Assembly (NCBI GenBank): GCA_023055505.1
Contig: JALIRH010000050.1
Coordinates: 62,001 to 126,000, forward strand
From: Callipepla californica brunnescens
Taxonomy: Eukaryota; Chordata; Aves; Galliformes; Odontophoridae
DNA: 64,000 nt
Reading direction: 5' to 3'
The position numbers were made by a program, and so were the translations under genes. How positions within the stretch are numbered: the stretch's first letter is position 1; every line of letters begins with the position of its first letter. The notes beneath the pieces were generated by a model. That model did not search any database, was not told where the DNA came from, and saw only the letters and a list, made by a program, of their open reading frames with translations. Positions 59,202 to 64,000 of the stretch are shown here, piece after piece.

Positions 59202-62200
59202 AGAGGAGAGGAGAGAAAAGAACCACAAGCTGGATCCACAAAGATTTCCTTATTGACTAGACTTGTGCTGAGAAGATACTAAAATAATGCTGTTCTCAGG
59301 CACGCTTCTAGCATGACTCTGCTCTACCTGCTGCTAACAAAGGGGGAGGAAAAATCCATGTTTTTTTGGAGTGCACATGCCTCAATAGTTCCTACACTAA
59401 CTTTTAAAACTTGTGTAACCTTAGAATGGAACAGTTATGGGAACTGTAGAAACAGAGAAAAAATATGATTTCATACAAAATATAGAGAAATTCTGATGTT
59501 TAAAAACACATGCCTGTAAAAATAGTTGATTGCTAAATCACTGTAATTGGGTACGTGGTGCAACTCAAATGAAAAAGTACACTGTTACAGGTATTCATCA
59601 CCAACACTTCCAGGAAAACATTAAGTCTATAATTATGGTCTTATGTCAGTTTTGACAGATGTACTGACAAGACCAAAGTCCATTAAACAACCAGTGCCAC
59701 TTATCCAGTGTAGATTTTTGCTCCGTTAAATATTGTGAAGGGAAGAAAAAAAAAAAAAAAAGCACTTAATAAGACCTAAATCAAACCTATTAGTTTGATT
59801 AGCTGCACTATACCAATCTGCAATAAGCTTTGACAGACAGGACAAACTTGACTACAACACCACAAACATATTACTATGATGGCATCCCCAAAGAGCAAGT
59901 AAACCTACCAGAAGGTGACCACATCAGTCTACTTCTTTGAGCACTTCACATAAGACCTGGACTGAAGCCACTTATAAGCCACACAGAAAACTCCAAAAGT
60001 ATTCACAAGAACTTTAATGAAAGCATTAAATTACATACATTTTATATATCTACAACCTCCCACATACATAAATATTCTACTCCTTAAAATATTATACAAC
60101 TTAAAAGCGTAACTGAGATGCAAGGGCAGCTTTGGAGAAATGTGTGTTCAGCAAGTCTTATACTGCTGCGTACTTCACTACACCTGAAGGATGTAATATA
60201 AATATAAATTATTATCATTGTTATTGTTATCATTTTATAAAAAGGACACCTGCCCCTTTCACATGCTTCTTAAATTTTACAATGACTGCCAGGCTGATTG
60301 ATGCCTGGTGCATTACTCATTACCCGCCAGTATTTTTGGTTTAGTTGCTTTTCCTTGCACACTTTCTCTGTTCCCAAAGATTTCTTCAAAAGGGAACTGT
60401 TTTGCCAGAACTAGATACCTGTAACAATGCTAGTTAACAGCACCGAGGAAGATTTTTCCTCTCCCTGCTTGTTCTGATTAGGCAATACAGGAGCATTGTT
60501 AGTATTTACACCTCTGCTTCGTATTCAGACAGAAGTAACCAACAGCTTTCAGTAAACACTGGTGAACCACAGTACACTGGAGAAAAATAGTAATAAAATT
60601 AGCAGGATCTTTGTGTCCCAAAATTACGTGAATTAGTTGAAGCAGAACAACTTAAGGGAGTAAGATGAATAATTTTCTTCTATATTAATGCTCCTGTTCC
60701 TGATTTGGAAAGCATCGCTTATAGAAAAGCAAGCGACCTCCCAGCCTCCCTCCAAGTAAATAAATAAATACCTAATAAAGGACAGGAACTGTTTGTCAAA
60801 ATGTGAATTTGGCAAAAGTTTGATGTTGTACTACTACAAATTATTTTGAACGAAGGTACTGTTCAAGTTTTGAGTGACCCACATGTAAATACAGGAGCCT
60901 CTATCACTGATCCCAAGGAAACTGCAAAAACAAGTTAATGTAGCCTAGTAACAAGTCTAAAAATCAACAATATTCACTAATATTTAAGGTTGTCCCTGCT
61001 GCTGTTTGAACCTATGAGTGGTAGAAGGCCACAAGGCTCAGTTTCTCAATACTTTATAATTTTTTTTAATGGTTACATGGTTACTCTAAGATCTCCCAGA
61101 GCACAAACATTATCTAGCTCTTCCTGCCTTCCTGGATTTTTGTAAAGATACCATCTACATTGTCACAGCAGAAACATTCTCCTAGGACAGTGGCTACAGG
61201 CTATTTCCTGCATACTGCCTCGGTTTGCAGCCAACATTTCATTGCATTCAAAATGTTGCTAAGCTATGGAAACCCCTGGGTACCAAATCAAATGGAGATC
61301 GCCTCTTGTCCTTCCTTTTTTTTTTTTGTGGCATGCGTGCAAATACAGTCACTGATATTAATTTCTAACAGTGTATTAACATTTATTTTCAGTTGAAATA
61401 ACTTGATAGCTCAACTATTTGCCTAACAGGGTAACACCCTAAATCCCTCTTACGTTTGGTGGGTTTTAAGAGCAGAAAGGACAGTGAAAACAAAAAACAA
61501 AAAACACAGCCCTTGCCTATCTCACGTGGTCAGTTTGGGAGAACTTCAATATTTCTTAAATCCCTGTGTCACAGGTAGTTTCTCAGTTAAACTCCTCTGC
61601 CTGAACAAAAGTCACTGAGTGTTTCAGAACAAATTACTGTTGTTAAAAATAACAATCTTCTATTGCCTTCGTTTTTACAGATGCCTACTGTTTGGAGGTA
61701 CTGAGCCAACTTCCCCAACCTGCCTTCCTTTTTGCCTAAGGTTCAACTCTTATTGGGCTTTTACGTTTCTTGGATTGTCATAGTTTATAAATAAATAATC
61801 ACACTGTATAAAAGAAGCCTTGTTGAGAAATCACCTCACCCAATGCTTAAGAGATCTCGGAGAGCTTTGTGGAGATAATCACAGGCAGTGTTTACCACCT
61901 CGCAGCTCTGGAAGGCAACACCATCTTAAATAGTGATTGAAAAGATGTAAAAGAGAAGAACTCAAATAAATATATGAATAAGCAGATTATGGCAGTCTTT
62001 GCCTCTCATCATTAAGAATACAATCACTCAAGTAGCACATATATTCTTAAACTGAACTACAAACAAGGCTGCTGTATTACTTAAAGTCATACTATATTTC
62101 AATTTCTCCTGAGTTCTAGAAAGATACTGGCACTAGCAGCTTGTGCAGTAAAAAAAAAAAAAAGAAAACAGAAAACCAACATTTGTAGCTGCTTGCTGTA

Positions 62201-64000
62201 GAATAAAAATAGTCAGAGGACGCTGGGTAAGGCAGAAGCATGAGCCAGGTACTCTCCATACAGAGCACTCACCGAAGATGACAAAAAAGCTTTTAAACTT
62301 TGAAAAAAAAATAAGAATTTATCACAAGTTTACTGCAACTAGAAAAAATATTTTTTTCAGTAAAGGAAAGGCAAAGTGATCAACAAAGCGATACACAAAA
62401 GAGTATAAAAACAACCATATTCCAATCCACTGCACTGCTTCGTGTGAATTATGTTTCTAGACTATGTGAACCATCTTTTCTCTGTTGCAGTACAGTGTTG
62501 GATCCTGAGACATCTGTTCCCATCATCTATAGATCTGTTTCTTGTTCTTCTCAGCTCTCCTCTCTCTGCAGTGAAGCTAACTGCACTGTTCCCTTTCCTG
62601 CCATACACTGCAGCCCAAAACCATCTCCTCTCCAAGAAGGCTGTCTCCACAGTGCCTGCCTCGCTCTTCTTAATGGAATGTGACACAGATCAGGAAGAGT
62701 AAGTACTGGACATCAAACAAGGTAGGTCATTTTAGGCTAAGAATTTAAAAAGAGTCTAATCAAGAAATTGCTGAACCAGATATTGCGCTTCACCTGCACA
62801 TCTGCCATCAACTGTTTTTTGTAAATGCCCATAAACTTTCTTCCTTCCTTCGCACAAAAACTTTGCTACATACTGCATGTTTTCAGGGCGGTATTTCAGC
62901 TGCAAACTTTTGCAGAGCAGCAGCCCCAATTCATTCTCAAGAAGAGATGGCAATGACTCAGTGCCTGTCTGATATTTCTGTATGTTTATCCTTGTATGTA
63001 CCACACAGGCCGCTGTGCCAGAGATGGTATGCACAGATGAAAAATTAAGATTTGTATACCAGTTGACTCATTTGCTAGATTCGGCTATTTGAAATACTTT
63101 CTTGTAATTTTAGTTGTTTGGAAAGCCAAGTCCTATGAAGAGGCCAAAAAGCAAGGAGAGCATCAAGCCCTGGGGCACAGCCATCATTCTGCTGTGGAAG
63201 CAGAGGAAAAAAAACTTTCCAAGGTAAGCAGAGCCCACCAGATACTGAGCCCTATCTTTCCAAGACAGCCTAGGTTCTTGTCTGAACACTGTGAGTGGAG
63301 ACCCTGCTAAACACCCAATCTCTCTCAATTTTCCTTCTGTTCCTGTAATAACTCTGCACTTGAAAGATGACAAGCTCTGTCTATTCATATGAAGGACAGC
63401 ATTTAGTTATTGTCTAGAAAATTATATTTTGTCTTTAAAGAAGCTTTATGAAAGCATTTTTCTTCAATTTCCCAAGCCAGAAGCAGGACACTGGGCACCT
63501 TACTGTGGGATTTCTGCAAGATGACTTGCTTCTTCAGTAAATACTTTGGAAAATGCTGGAAAAACAGTGCAGCAGGTATCAGAGGAAGAATAAAACAGTG
63601 GGTAGCAGGATGCATTTCTAAACAACAACAAAAATGCAACAAGTTACTTCTAAGGGCACGGCCAACTCCAGAAAATTGTTTAAGCAGATGAAAACTGTGG
63701 GAAATCTTCAAACGCTCACAATTCTTGCTGGATCTAATCAATACTTTCATCACTCATCTACGTAAACGTTTGTTTTTAATGTATTTTGTTTCAGTGCGAT
63801 CTTCTGTTCTCCTTTTAATTAGCAGTTTTTTATTAAGGTGGTAGCATTGCTTACTCTGTTTTAGACAGACAAAAAGTTGGAGGTAAAAGCTTTTTCCAGC
63901 TGTTTAATCTAGAAACAAGCTGAATACCCTATTGAAAAAAATCAACAAGTACTCTTTCAAAGAGTACTGTATTTATTGCAGAAGGTGCAAAATTGCTTCC
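54476..64000 (-). other. GALNT7: GALNT7 intron 1 (partial, at least 9.5 kb)
   Basis: No exon encoding a cytosolic tail plus membrane anchor was found, so exon 1 should be off the right edge; this intron is also long in human. It holds a 30-nt A tract followed by GGAGA repeats (59170-59219) and other short A/T tracts. ORFs up to about 116 codons show no domain. Confidence 0.75.
59170..59219. repeat. Poly(A) plus (GGAGA)n purine tract
   Basis: Thirty consecutive A, then about three GGAGA units and an A-rich end, 50 nt of pure purine on the plus strand. Confidence 0.92.

Noticed and set aside
54476..64000. GALNT7 exon 1 within the window
   Set aside because: No minus-strand ORF with a short basic N-terminus and hydrophobic anchor followed by a phase-0 donor was found.

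Overview
This window looks like nuclear DNA of a bird, most likely a galliform such as chicken (inference). The basis is CR1-type LINE remnants as the only recognisable interspersed repeats, compact introns, CpG-island promoters, and the gene order SAP30 - HMGB2 - GALNT7. I know the same order from human chromosome 4q34, where it is in inverted orientation relative to this window.

Layout. Bases 1-700 are a CpG island with the first coding exon of SAP30 on the minus strand (coding 35-334); the rest of that gene lies off the left edge. About 8.5 kb of intergenic DNA follows, with no supported gene, and it contains a perfect 27+1+27 nt AT-rich palindrome near 3.8 kb. A second CpG island (about 8.9-10.2 kb) carries the HMGB2 promoter, with CCAAT boxes, a full CRE and a CHR-like element. 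The complete HMGB2 coding region (four coding exons, 208 aa) runs 9868-11094 on the plus strand. Between about 11.5 and 16.7 kb there is non-coding DNA with a decayed LINE fragment.

From about 16.7 kb to the right edge everything belongs to GALNT7 on the minus strand. Eleven consecutive coding exon positions (2-12) are placed by splice sites and phase, together encoding 614 aa of the roughly 657 aa known for the human protein. Exon 1, with the membrane anchor, lies beyond 64000. HMGB2 and GALNT7 are tail to tail; HMGB2 and SAP30 are head to head.

The most interesting structure is in GALNT7. Exon 6 is present twice in tandem (31117-31299 and 31463-31645). The copies are both 183 nt, have identical splice phases and share 47 of the 60 whole codons' residues. 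This strongly suggests alternative, probably mutually exclusive, exons that swap part of the catalytic domain. Secondary points are a miRNA-like nested hairpin in intron 2, a 27-nt palindrome in intron 8, and a CR1 element ending about 26 nt from a splice donor.

The three genes are not one pathway. SAP30 is a subunit of the Sin3-HDAC corepressor, HMGB2 is a DNA-bending chromatin protein, and GALNT7 is a Golgi mucin-type O-glycosyltransferase. No RNA genes, CRISPR arrays or complete mobile elements were found.
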